This document shows, in pieces, positions 11,124 to 26,300 of a DNA stretch of 64,000 bases. Position 1 is the stretch's first letter. Each line of letters opens with the position of its first letter. The stretch is taken from assembly GCA_963070105.1 (NCBI GenBank), contig OY718808.1, positions 9,715,398 through 9,779,397 of the forward strand. Direction: 5' to 3'. The translations under genes and the position numbers were made by a program. The notes beneath the pieces were generated by a model. The model saw only the letters and a program-made list of their open reading frames with translations, was not told where the DNA came from and made no database searches. The DNA comes from Litomosoides sigmodontis (lineage: Eukaryota > Nematoda > Chromadorea > Rhabditida > Onchocercidae).

Positions 11124-12662
11124 TCCACGTTGAAAACAAAACTGAAATACCAAACAAAGAAATATTAATCGACAACTACATAAAAAGCAGCATTAATACA
11201 GGTAGAGATCTTAAATTTTTCCTAACTTCCCTTCCTTACATGCGGCGATGAAACGGCTAATCAAGACTTAAATTCCTTTTTGAATAAGACACGTCAACGT
11301 ATCACCATAATAGTACATTTCACAAAAGCATCATTCTTTGAACACAAAATATACGAGCCGATCTTTCTCTTCAGAATGAAATAGCAGCAGGCAAGTAAAG
11401 TAACTTTTGTCCGCCTAACCATCAAGTTACGGATCCTTCATGTACAAGTGGACTGCTGAAATCGCATGAAATGAAACTGGAATCCCTTTTTTTATTCGGC
11501 AAGTTCGGTTTATGTAATGTCATGCGATAAATGACGGATGCTGGACAAAGGACCACGAAAACTGGACAAAGTTAGATATTTCATATGATAACTTACTTTG
11601 ATAATTAACGAAATTAGGTATGAAATTGAAAACAAGCAGACGGCTAAGTCATAAAGTATTATTCATCGGCAAGATTTTCTAAAAGGCACACATAAACAGC
11701 AGGAATTTATTTGTGCTACAATCCTGAATATATGAAAACGGATGACAGCGATCAGGAAATTAAATATAAATCAGCACTATTATACCTATTTTCCTGTAGG
11801 AAAAGGAATGCACTTCATTTCTTCGTCAAAACATATGCGGAGTTTTGAGCATTACTTACACATAAATAAGGAACTTTGAATGCCCCGCAAAACCCTTAGT
11901 CATTTATAATTATTCCACATACAAAGAATTTACAATCAATCACCCAAAAATGACCAGAACAAACAGAAGGGGAATTCATAGAAAAGTGCAAAGCAAAACA
12001 GACCCGTTACAGCTAGATTAAGTGCATCCATAAATAAAACACTAACACTATTATCGCGTCATAGGAAAAAAGGATTATAAATTCCTAAACTGCACATGTA
12101 TAAGACAATCTTTTTTCTCAACATTAATACTGAGAGCATTAACATTAAACAACAAGTTAATCCCACTTATATCTAAGTAATTCAGCAGTACATTTGAATC
12201 TTACTTAATAAATCTTAGCTCTACATATTGAGGTTAATTCGTACCTCAATATGAAAATTTCACTGATAAACTGCCATCATTTGTGAATGATGTAAACTAT
12301 TTATATGTTAGGGAGACGCATCAGTTAAAATAGAGGACAACATTCAACAATATGTACACAAGACTTGATCGTCAAATATCGTTTTTCCAATTAACAACTT
12401 TCCCATTCATCCTTATATCCTAACTACATCAACGAATGCGAATTGTAACACTCCGTGATAACTGACAAGCTTTAATTATTTAATTATTACCTAATATTTC
12501 CTTGATTATTTAGTTAATAGTTCATATCTATCCCTCTTTTTCCCTTATATCAACTATTCAAGAATCACGTCTCTTTCTTAGAGAATTAAACAAAAACATA
12601 ATGAAAAAATTATAGTTACGTGCAATAAAAAACAAAGTTGGACAACCAAAATAAGTTCACCT
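11124..12662. other. Intergenic region / 3'UTR of SR gene
   Basis: About 1.5 kb between two minus-strand genes, holding the 5' flank of the ESCO gene and the probable 3'UTR of the SR-protein gene. No open frame with splice support was seen on either strand. Confidence 0.5.
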
Positions 12663-15801
<3,139 letters not shown>

Positions 15802-16317
15802 ATCGGACACTGAAAGCAAAGCAACACGATAACTTCATCGACTCACTCTATCTAAATACCTCAGACAACTTACCACGTAACTGTGTCGGCGCCGCTGAGA
15901 ACGCTGGACGGAAGCAAAGGGCCCACATATTCTAAGGCCGCAATAATCTGTTCTGGTGAGTTCCTTCGGAATGCGGTGGCCACGTTTAGAAGCAATTTGA
16001 TTTATTTTTTAGCACCTAGGGTTTGAGAAAAACAGTGTATGAGTTCAAGGCAATTTGGTTATCATCTCAATACTGTCCTGTTTTCAAGTTGGATTAAAAA
16101 TAATGATTGTAAGAAGGATGACGACAAAGTAGCACTATGTGAGTTAGTTGAGGAAATTACAATGGAAAAGTTAATATTTTAAGTTTGGTAATTATCATGT
16201 TACATGACACGATTTTTCATTTATGGAATTTTTTCTAAGTATTATAAAACTGATAGGAATATTATTAGTGTGAACATTTCATGATATAATAGACGATTGG
16301 CAACATTATAAAGGATA
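15802..16317. other. Divergent promoter, SR protein and GPATCH11
   Basis: 516 bases separate the two start codons, which point away from each other. Apart from the SR-gene acceptor at 15810-15811 no coding signal was seen. The region may drive both splicing-related genes. Confidence 0.5.
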
Positions 16318-18341
16318 ATGAATTGGTATGACCCAACAACAAGCAATAGCGACGATTATATGTCCGATACATATACAGCTGTGGATGTTCGACCTGGTTT
16401 GTATTTCTCTTTATGTAAGAAGATAAATTTAAAAAAAACGGACATTAATAATAATTTGCGCTTTTAGCTTTTTTTATTGAATTTTAACCAGTCTACTGAA
16501 GCGAGTCTAAAAATGTTAGGAGTGCACAAGAAAAAGAAATAATTGTTGATTGTCAGCGGACTACAACTTACTTTCTAGACAAATCTCATTTGTGTTTAAA
16601 GATAAAAAAGCATGGAAGGAAGCAATATGCATGATCACGCTTCTACTTTTATGTATAATTAAATCAAATTGATGTTTAGTTGGTAAGGAATGCTCTTTAA
16701 AATTCTTATTCCCTTTTGTTTTAGGAATTGCGAAAACTGAAGCACAACGACGACATTTGAAGGTAGAAGCAAAGCGAGTGGAAAATATTGAACGTTTGCG
16801 GAATCTACCGAAACGTTCAGAAATGGAGAGGAAGATGCGAGATGATGCGCTAGCCAAACCTGTCAGTGAGAATTCAAAGGGATTCTTGTTGTTATCCAAA
16901 ATGGGTTACAAACCTGGGATGAGTTTAGGCGTGGAAAAAGAAGGTAATTATTTCTATTTTGTAGAAGAACTGGTGAATTAAGGTAACGAAGCTTTTATAA
17001 CATGTGTTGGTTATAACGCACTCATTTTTATATTTTTAGAAAGAAAAATTTTATATTTTTAGAGGATACCTGACGAATATATCTTAAGTATTTTTCGAAA
17101 TGACAAGTTCTTATGTTTTCTAAAGGATTGATTTTAGGTTGCAGTAGAGGGATCAAAGTGCCCATTTCACTGGAGTTGAAAACCAATCGTACTGGATTAG
17201 GGCATGATGCTGAAGAGGATGAAAAAAGAAAACAGCGCATGGATCTTTACCAACGAGTTGTACTGGAAAAGGCCAAAGCTAATGTTAGTATTAGAAATTT
17301 TAAGCGTTAGATATAGAATTAAAAAAATCACGTGGATGGTTGTCATTTTATTAATCGCTTTAATGATGTGTAACTTCAAAAATTCTGATTTGCTGAAGTA
17401 CACTTAATTTCAGGAAGTACTTATTGATGATTTTTCTATAAGAAAACGCTCGGCAGCACGGATGAAACAGCTGCTGAAGGATTTGAAGCAAAGTCGGAAA
17501 GTATGTCAGGAACTAGATGCCAGGTTAAGATAGACATGAATTGTCGGTGTGTTATTTGTTTTCTTACAGATTTATAAAATAGCTCTGCTGCACATATATT
17601 TTTCTTCAACTTCATTTGTCATCTTATAAGTTTAGAAAATAGCTCTGTTTTGTATTTTTCTGAACTTCAGAAATGGTCTAGAACTTCCTATATCGTCTCA
17701 TTTTTGGCCAGTATATAAGGTAAAAAACGAAGAAGATTCTTCATCTAAAAAAAAACGAACTGAAGAATCAGAATGCATTACGGAATGTTTTACCTATTTT
17801 AATGGGAAGGTTGCGCCCGTTGATTTGAATATTGATGAGTTATCTGAAAATGAAATCGCCGAACGGTATGTTATTCTGAAATTTGTCTTGAAAGGCTGAG
17901 AAATGGAAGAGGGTAGCTAAAATCCATTGCAGTTATTATTTACAGCCTTTGATCAGCCAACAGTATTGATTTACGTTATGATAAGCACTTAGATAACGAC
18001 TGAGTTTTTGAACTACGTATTAGAATTTAATTAATGTAGGCACATGTAATGTAAATTAAAAATAGTTAAATAAACTTTGTTTTTAACATCTTTGCTCTAT
18101 TACGCCATTTTCGATTTAAATTTAAATTGACTCTTTGCTTTAAGCCACTGCGTATTTAGAAGATTTTGATCTGGTCACGACGGAAATCATTTGCAGGTTA
18201 ACAGAACTAACTAGGTATCTCTGTGATACTCACTGCTATTGTCTTTGGTGTGGAGCTCAGTATGATTCAAAAGAAGAATTGGAAAACGGTTGTCCGGGAA
18301 GAACGAGAAATGACCATGAGGGCTGTGAAGGAGACAGTTAA
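16318..18341 (+). CDS. GPATCH11: GPATCH11 G-patch protein
   Basis: G-patch protein; the family is thought to stimulate a DEAH-box RNA helicase in RNA processing. Exons 16318-16396, 16725-16943, 17138-17283, 17414-17523, 17671-17865, 18197-18341 (297 residues, close to the human length). The N-terminus has the family signature DDYMSD followed by VDVRPG. A basic coiled region precedes the G-patch (GFLLLSKMGYKPGMSLG, then IPLE-like PISLELKTNRTGLG). The C-terminal DUF4187-type module reads LTELTRYL, then CYCLWCGAQYD and NGCPG, with zinc-ligand-like cysteines. Splice phases are consistent throughout. AATAAA at 18480-18485 probably ends the transcript. It is divergent from the SR gene and upstream, same strand, of CWF19L1. 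Confidence 0.94.
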
Positions 18342-19062
18342 ATGTTCATATTTCTTTATTCCTTCAGAAGATTTTATTGTTTTTATTCATGACCTTGGGA
18401 TTTAATCCTACATTGTCAATATTTGAGATATATAATACCGTGTAAATCTACACTATAGATCCATTTATGTTCTATTCACAATAAAAACCATGTATGAATA
18501 CAAGCGTGTTGTTTTGTTGCACGTTTAAACGCTTGACAATTGTTTTTTAGTTCACTTGAAAGATGTAGAATTTATATGATGCTCAGTGCACATGTTTCTG
18601 TGTTGTGTTTTACTTTATATTTACTTCTTATAATACAGTATATTTCATAGATATTTTCTTATAAAATATATTTGTCTCTTCAATTTGTTTTTGATCGGAA
18701 TATCATGCGGAGTATTCTTGCTGAAGATTTACTGATACAATTTGGGTTGCTTTTATAGCAAAATAAGGAGGTAGATATATTGATTAAAAGGTAATAGTTC
18801 ATGTGATTGGGTCGGAAACTTTTGCCCAAAGAGAAAAGTAATATTGATAGAAATGAGGACGAATTTTTTTCTAGCCTATCACAAAATTGGAGCTCTTTTT
18901 AGTTTTTTTTTTTTTATTTTTTTTAGTTGTTAACGATGAGTAACTGAAAGTGGTGTAGGAATGTATTGTGTTCCTTGCATTACAGAACTGAAGAGGAAAA
19001 GAAACAATATAATAACTTTTTTTAGGTAAATTTCCAAGTTTGCATTGTTTGAAATCTGGAAA
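18342..19062. other. Intergenic, GPATCH11 to CWF19L1
   Basis: Contains the GPATCH11 poly(A) signal (18480-18485), a T-rich run near 18900-18925, and an acceptor-like TTTTTTTAG ending at 19025, 37 bases before the CWF19L1 ATG, suitable for trans-splicing. At about 720 bases the gap is longer than a typical nematode operon spacer. No gene seen. Confidence 0.5.
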
Positions 19063-22000
19063 ATGCTTGAGCCATCGCTTAAAATTCTTGTTTGTGGTGA
19101 TGTGAACGGGGAATTTGACTCACTGCTGAAACGAGTAAGTGCCGTCAATGAAAAGGTAAGCTTTATGTAGTTGTTTAAAAATTAAACAGTTGTGTGCGGC
19201 ACGTGTTCTTACCCAGATCACTTGCTCTCTCCCATCCAGAACCAGAGACTTTCGTGTCCTACTATATATATAGACTGTATCCTGCATTTTATATACGACT
19301 TTTTTAACTGAAAAAGAATTTTTCTTCTTTGAAATAACACTTGAGAAAAGTCATTCTTTATATCAATTTTCCCTGTGCAGTGGCATTGTTGATAAAAGCT
19401 GCATCTTTCTTTTATGCATATAAAGTACAGATGTGCAAAAAATATGGAACTACTGAAACTTAATTATTATTTTTCAAGCTAATTAGTAGTGGAGAATAAT
19501 ATTTGGAACTGTTTAATTTTGCAGAATGGTCCGTTTGATATGCTTTTTTGTGTTGGCGAATTTTTCGGTCTGGATGACGAGTCAAATGAACGAATTATCA
19601 ATGGTGTTGTTAAAATGCCCATTCCTACATATATCTTAGGTATTTTACGATATTTTCACATTTGAAATTTCTAATTTTTGATAGTAACCTCTTGACCGAA
19701 GGATGGGTTGAACGATTGCCGCGACGAACTTCATTTCAAATTCTGCTCCTCAGTTTGCGTGTGATGCTTAACGTAATGCTGACACTTGTCTGTTCGATCA
19801 CCAGCAGGAAAGAATAAAGTTGACATTGAAAAGTTAACTTGGATGGCATTCATAAATAACCGTTAAATTTCATATTCCATTAAGAAGTAATATTTATCAG
19901 AAAAATTCAGGTGTAAATCATTACTAATTTCAATTTGGTGGTTTTCGAGGAAATCTTAGCATCCTAAATAGTTCAAGGATTGAATTTTAGAGTGAAAACT
20001 GCAGTAGCTTTGTGATAAGTTTTGTCTAGAAATTGTTAAAAGACATAATTAGGGTCGTGTTGCCCGTCGACATCACGATTTTACCCAGAAGATGGTGTCG
20101 AATTCTTTGCAAATCTAACGTATCTTGGGAAAAGAGGTATATTGACCACAGCAAGTGGTCTTCAAGTAGCATACGTAAGTGGAATTGAAGGTACACAAGC
20201 TCTACCTTTTCAGGTAATATTTGCTAATATTTTTTGAAAACTTGTGAAAGTAGTATTGATTTAGCATTGATTTTGGAGCTATTTATTCATTTATTTCGAA
20301 GCTATTTTTAAAGTAATAAATAATTTATTCTTGAAATAACTGAATGGTTTGTTGCATTCATTACTTTTTTAGTTCAGCCAAAACGACGTTAGTGAGTTGC
20401 TAAAGTTTGTGAAAGCAAGTATCGGATATTTGGGAGTGGATATTTTGCTCACGTCCATGTGGCCTGCTGGGGTACTGGTTTATATTGCTTTCTTAATTTT
20501 TTATTTTAAGTACTTGTCGAAATAAAGAGTTTTTATTTACCAGGTTTCAGATTTCAAAATTTTCTACAAATTGTCCGAAAAGGGATATAGACGGAAGTTG
20601 CATTTTATCACAACTTGCAGCGGGCTTAAAACCTCGTTATCATTTTGCTGGGATGGGTACACATTACGAAAGAACACCGTACAGGTCCAGTTTTTTCTTC
20701 GAAATTTGAAATTAAATTGGTTATGATTGCATGCAAATCATATAATTAAAATTGTATGTGAATAAGTCTGTAACAAGGCATAATTCTTGAACTGAGGAAA
20801 CCATCTAAGCATACAAAAAATTTCAGGAACCATCGAGTCTTGCAGGAAGCCGCTCAGCATGTTACACGTTTTATTGGTTTGGCTCCAGTAATTAATCCAG
20901 AAAAGGATAAATGGCTTTATGCCTTCTCAATAACACCTATGCGGAAATTATCAAGAGCTTACCTTACAGCACAGCCAAATAATGCTACCGAGTTTCCATA
21001 CATGGAGATTCTTGCCCGAATGATCTTGGAGTACGGTTTAAGTTTTGCTTTTTTTGAAAATCTGGACACAAAATTCAAATATGTTATGAAATGATCGTTG
21101 ACTGGAGCATAAAAAATTAAAAAGCATTAAAAAAGCATTAGAAGCATTAAAAAAATTATTATTACTGACTTGCATAATGAATCGAAAATGCCTGATGTAG
21201 AATACCTCATTGCAAAGTATGTAGCATGTTAATATTGTAATGAGATTCAAATATATACAGATACACTGAGTTTGTGCTCTATTTTCTTCAATATTTAGGT
21301 ATAAATTAGTGGCTATGAAAAACTAAGAATTTGTAGAAATTTTCTTTAGCGAGAGGGAGAAAAAGAAACAACAGGATTCCGAGGAACAATATTTCTTTGA
21401 TATGTCGCCCGAGGTTGAGGATAATGTTGATCATGGTGGTAAACGACGGAGAAAGGATCGTACGTTTAAGCAACAATTGAGCTCTTCGTTTTTCTTTAGA
21501 TTAAAACAACAAGTTATTTGAATTATCCATCCTTTTAAAATTTGAAAGCATCGTCTTTTTAGAATCTTTTCTGCTCAAAAAATTAGATTTTCTTAAGTTA
21601 CGAACACAAATAATTGTCATGATTGGCAAGTTATTTTTAAGTATTTGTAAATAAAACATCAATTAATGCATTATTAGTATCAAAATGTTTTGTGTTATCA
21701 AATTCTTAGAATCTGCCTCTCGACAACCACGAATCCAGCAGCCTTGCTGGTTTTGTCTGTCAAACGTGGATGTGGAACAGTATTTGGTAATATCTGTAGC
21801 TGATGAATGTTACTTGGCTATGCCGAAAGGTCCACTAGTGGATGACCATGTAATGATTATGTCGATTGGTTAGTTGTCTTTCATTTTTTATTTGAATTGT
21901 AGTAAGTCCTATATGTAATTATTACAAAGTTTTTTCTTCGAAATCCTTTGCTAACATATACAATCAGTTGTGATTGCTTCACAGGATAGTAGTATCCGTT

Positions 22001-22844
22001 ATTTTATAGGTCATATACAATCAGTTGTGGCAGCTCCACAAGCGGTTAGAGATGACGTCAAAAAATACAAGGATGCGCTGACGTTAATGTTCGACAAGCA
22101 AGGCAAATTACCGGTATTTTTCGAACGGAATTATAAAACACAGCATCTGCAGGTAATTGGTTATCAAATCTGAGCTCCCTCTCATTCTTGTGACACAGAA
22201 CTTTGCTTTTCCCAAAGATCATTTCAGTCAAGGAGTGCATGTTACAGGTACAAGTTGTGCCGATCCCGAAGTCTTGTTCGAAGACACTGAGGAATTCGTT
22301 TCTGAATGGTGCACAAATAAAGAACATAGAAATGACATTCCTCAAAGAGGGTGAAGAGGTAAATTCTCCAAAACAGTAATAACAGTTCGTTGTGTGTTTT
22401 TTTTTTGTAAGGGCATTACTGATATATGCACATTTTCCAGATTTGGGACGCAGTAAATGAAGGCTGTCCATACTTCATAGTTGAGCTTCCAGATGGCACC
22501 CGATTATATTCTTTAAAAATGGCCAATTTTCCATTGCAATTTGGACGAGAAGTTTGTCCACTATAGTTTTTCACTACATATTGCTTCCAATTCCGTTTAC
22601 TTTGGTGATTTAGCAAAGAAAGCTTGAGGCAAAGCTTTGAGAAATCTAAGAAATACTTGAGTAGAAGGGATTCTATACTCTTTAACAAGAGTTGCAGGTG
22701 CTAGCAGAACCAGGATTGTTGGACTGTGAAGAAAAAGTTGATTGGCGTCAATGTGAGATGGAGAAAAGCGATCAAACAAAACTGATAGATAATTTGAAGC
22801 AACTCTTCGAACCATATGATTTCACGAATGTTGATGATGAATGA
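19063..22844 (+). CDS. CWF19L1: CWF19L1 spliceosome/lariat-turnover factor
   Basis: CWF19/Drn1-type protein, linked to the post-splicing complex and to modulation of lariat debranching. Exons 19063-19155, 19525-19639, 20053-20213, 20373-20471, 20551-20684, 20827-21030, 21350-21459, 21710-21868, 22010-22152, 22248-22358, 22441-22551, 22698-22844 (528 residues; human about 538). The N-terminal metallophosphoesterase-like domain starts [12 protein letters not shown] and continues [19 protein letters not shown] and [10 protein letters not shown]. The middle has [10 protein letters not shown] and [13 protein letters not shown]. The CwfJ C-terminal domains include [44 protein letters not shown] and FEPYDFT. 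Phases agree at every junction; donors at 20685 (GTCCAG) and 21031 (GTACGG) are weak and were chosen by phase and homology. Intron 8 contains an 18-base copy of the start of exon 9. Confidence 0.93.
21108..21160 (+). repeat. AAAAAGCATTA tandem repeat
   Basis: Three imperfect copies of an 11-13 base AAAAAGCATTA unit in an intron of CWF19L1. Confidence 0.7.
21955..22029 (+). repeat. Direct repeat copying an exon start into its intron
   Basis: The 18-mer CATATACAATCAGTTGTG occurs at 21955-21972 in intron 8 of CWF19L1 and again at 22012-22029, where it encodes the beginning of exon 9 (HIQSVV). Both copies are followed by related sequence (ATTGCTTCACAGGA and GCAGCTCCACAAGC), so the similarity extends about 30 bases. 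Confidence 0.85.
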
Positions 22845-23373
22845 TAATATTTGCTTAGCGCACAAAAAAACACAAATATTAAACTTCTTCGATTATGCTG
22901 ACTTCACTTCCATTCATAATTTTCATAATTTGAATAGGTCATAAGTGGTCAATGTTTGCATGCGAAGAAATAATGTTTTATTGAATTTAATTGCGCCAAT
23001 TTATAATCCATGCTCGAATTGTATCATTGATGTTAAAACACACACTGGTACCGGTAAAAATCATACTCAACGATTAACAATTCTTATAATATGTTAACAA
23101 CTTTTTCAATCATACCAATGATTGAACTTCACTATTTTTTAATTTTAAGTAATCTACAAATCACTTATCAAATTTTTTTGATAAGTTTCTAGTTCCTAAA
23201 ACTACACAAAATTTTCCAATCGTATTGTTGGATTTTAATCTTACTTTAAATTTAATAAAATTCACATGCAAAACAATCGAATACGCATTTCATAAAGGAA
23301 CAAATACAAGCAACAATAAGCTAGGCCTAGCCGAAACCTGAACGAGTCCTAATAAGTTCATTAAAATCGCTTT
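22845..23373. other. Convergent 3' intergenic region
   Basis: Between the ends of CWF19L1 (+) and the MPP8-like gene (-). TTTATT at 22977-22982 is AATAAA on the minus strand and could end the MPP8-like transcript. Nothing else supported. Confidence 0.5.
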
Positions 23374-26300
23374 TCACTCATGTCTCCAGTCGGTACCACT
23401 TTCAGGAGCCAATTCAAGCGCGGGTCTCGACACAAACGAAGCAGGTTTGTGTAGTTGCACAAGCAATACCTTTAAAAAAAGGAATAGTGACATATGCCTT
23501 GCAAATAGTGAATCATATGGAATGCTTATGAAAGGCAACCAGAAAGAACAATGATAACTTTTCGTAACGGAATTTAGAAAACTATGTTTACCTGTGCCAT
23601 CATTAGCCATTTCTTTTTTTTTACGTAGGGTTGAAATTTTATTTTCAATTTATTCCAGCCATTCATCAGCGAGGTCACATAAATGAAGCCTTTCGGATTA
23701 TTAGTGAGCGGTTCCACTCCGGCATCATTCATTTGTACGTCATGAAACGGGCTTTCCCCCCACATTCGTACACGCCACTGTAATTTCTTGGTTACAACTG
23801 TTAAATTTTGTATTTGAAAATGTTTGAGACAAACGACTAATCAGACTTAATGTGGATCAAGAGAAGAGATTTTGAGCTTTTTTTTACATTTTCGCAGTTT
23901 ACAGAAAATTGGAAAGAAGTGGATTTTGTGAAATTATAAAAGTAATAATTCATGTATCTTTGAACATTAAGACATATGAGGAATATTTAAGAAACTAGAT
24001 TACTGTAAGTTAATAAATATAAAGTAAATTTTTTTTGAAAAGTATAATCAGTAATTTTTGAAATTTCTAAGAAAAAGTACATATCGTGCACTGCGATAAT
24101 CGAAAACAGCCAACAATATCATATAAGCGTAGCGATCATTTGGAAACGGGAATGTTTCATGATTAAAACCGATTTCAGTTGTCCAGTCTGTTGATTCGAA
24201 TTCCCACATTGCTCGGACAGATACGGGAAGAAGTATTCGTTTTACTGCTATATCCCTGGAAATTAAAGCATAAAACGTACGTTTACATGCAATTGTTTTA
24301 TTTTTAAGTTCAAAATTAGTCGTATTTTTTATTTTTCATGGCTGAATTTTTCTTCAGCTAAAATTCAATCGTCTTTTAGATGGAAGTAGTTCAGCAGTCA
24401 ATGAAACAAAGTTGAGAAAGGACGTTACTCCGTGAAATTCCGATGTAAAAATTTCGAAGCATAGGAGGACAAGTTAAAAATTATGGAATTCGAAAACACC
24501 TTCCACAAACTCTAAATTCAGAAGGAAACAGAATTTAAAGATGGAAATTCTTCACGAAACTCCACAAAAAAGTCAAAATTCTCCCCGTCCACAGTTCTTA
24601 CAGAAAACATGCTTCGATTCTGGCAAAACCTCAACACCATAATGCTAAGGCTCCATCCGGCAATATACAATCATACATGATGTTAAAGCTATGCATAAAA
24701 TCTTCCTTTCCAATTTCGATTACAGCATAGCAATTCTTCAGGTATTTTTTACTGGAATGAATCTTAGGAAACTAAGCTAAAACATAAATTAAAGTAGAAA
24801 ATGTTTCGTCGTCTCACCCATGCGGAAGTGGGACTTGCTTAAAGTTAGACGATTGGGAGAAAATCTTCAAGACATAAATAAATCAACATTCATATACAAC
24901 CTATCTAACGATATGCATACAGTCATAAAACGTCAAAGCATATATGGTACAATTCCGATGCATTTAAATAATTTTTAAGAACCAGTAAAAATCTTAATTA
25001 TTTGCACCTAATAACTCATTTCATACTACTATTGTTGACAGTGAATGTAATGGGAAAGCTGCACTCCTAAAGATTTTCCCTAAACTAATTCCCATCATGG
25101 AATTGAGCTTTGAAATACCACGTGTATTTCTTCAAACTATATCCATTTAATACCAGCCGAAAGCGATACACATGTTTTGCATACAAAACCACGTATTTTT
25201 TCACAAGCTTGGTTCGAAATCACGTACTTCACAACATTAACTACTTATCACCTCCTCCCTAACTTTAAAATTGATTTGTAGAAAGACATTGAAATGCATT
25301 GTTAAGGAACTATTTACCGCACTTCTTCGAATCATAGTTATGCCGCTTTACTAATTCTCCTACCTGTTGTGATGAAGGACGACACACAGCTCAGCCTAAG
25401 GCAGTTTAAAAAAGTGAAATATACAATACCTTCGCTCAGCTTGCAACATATCGACGTGCCGTCATCTTGGCAAGATCAGGTGAAAAGTCCATGTATCGAT
25501 GAAAAATAAGACAAAAACAGCGTCCAATGATATTCAAAATGACCTCATGCTCTCACGATTCACTTAAACTAAAAGTTACCCGCCGCACAAACCTCTCCAT
25601 CATATAAATCGATCACAGGGGACTTCATTAACGACAACCTTCCAAAGGTACTAATATCTAGTAAAATAAGGGAACAAAAATGAGAACTGACGTTTAATAT
25701 TTTTTGAATGAATTTCAGGTAGACATGGTTATCCAAAATATCATTACAATTACAAATCATCAAAAAGGAGTGAATAATGTATCTCAATTCCATAACAGTA
25801 AATTCAAGCAGCTCCAGATTACTTATTAAATTCTTCCACTATCGTATTTATTGATTATATCAATTCAATAACTAGACGCTTTCTTAAAAGAGGTCACTCC
25901 AGGTTATCTTCAGTTAAATAATTTGATTTTAGCATACTTTATAACTCCAAACTTTTTGACAAAATTTTAAAAGTATGGTAAAACGCATTCATTTCCTCAC
26001 TCAATCCATCTCATCTTCCAACTAAATTCAACAATTTTGTTCTCTTTATTACAATCCAAGAGAAACCAGAAACACGTTGACTGTGTCGCCACTGTTGCAT
26101 ACTCCATTAATTATTTGAAAGAGAAGAGAAATTAAACCAGGGATCATGTGAAAAACTAGATTTCATAAATTCATTGGATGTGAAATAAGTTTCTCTAAGG
26201 CAGATCGACGATAATGTAACACTTCGCGGTTATCTTCAAATTTTTTCTAATCGAATATTTAAGAATTTAAGAATTTATTCTTCTTTTATATAAGTTGAGA

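Noticed and set aside
18342..19062. GPATCH11 and CWF19L1 as an operon
   Set aside because: The 720-base spacing, a poly(A) signal after GPATCH11 and no SL2-type evidence argue against a classical nematode operon.
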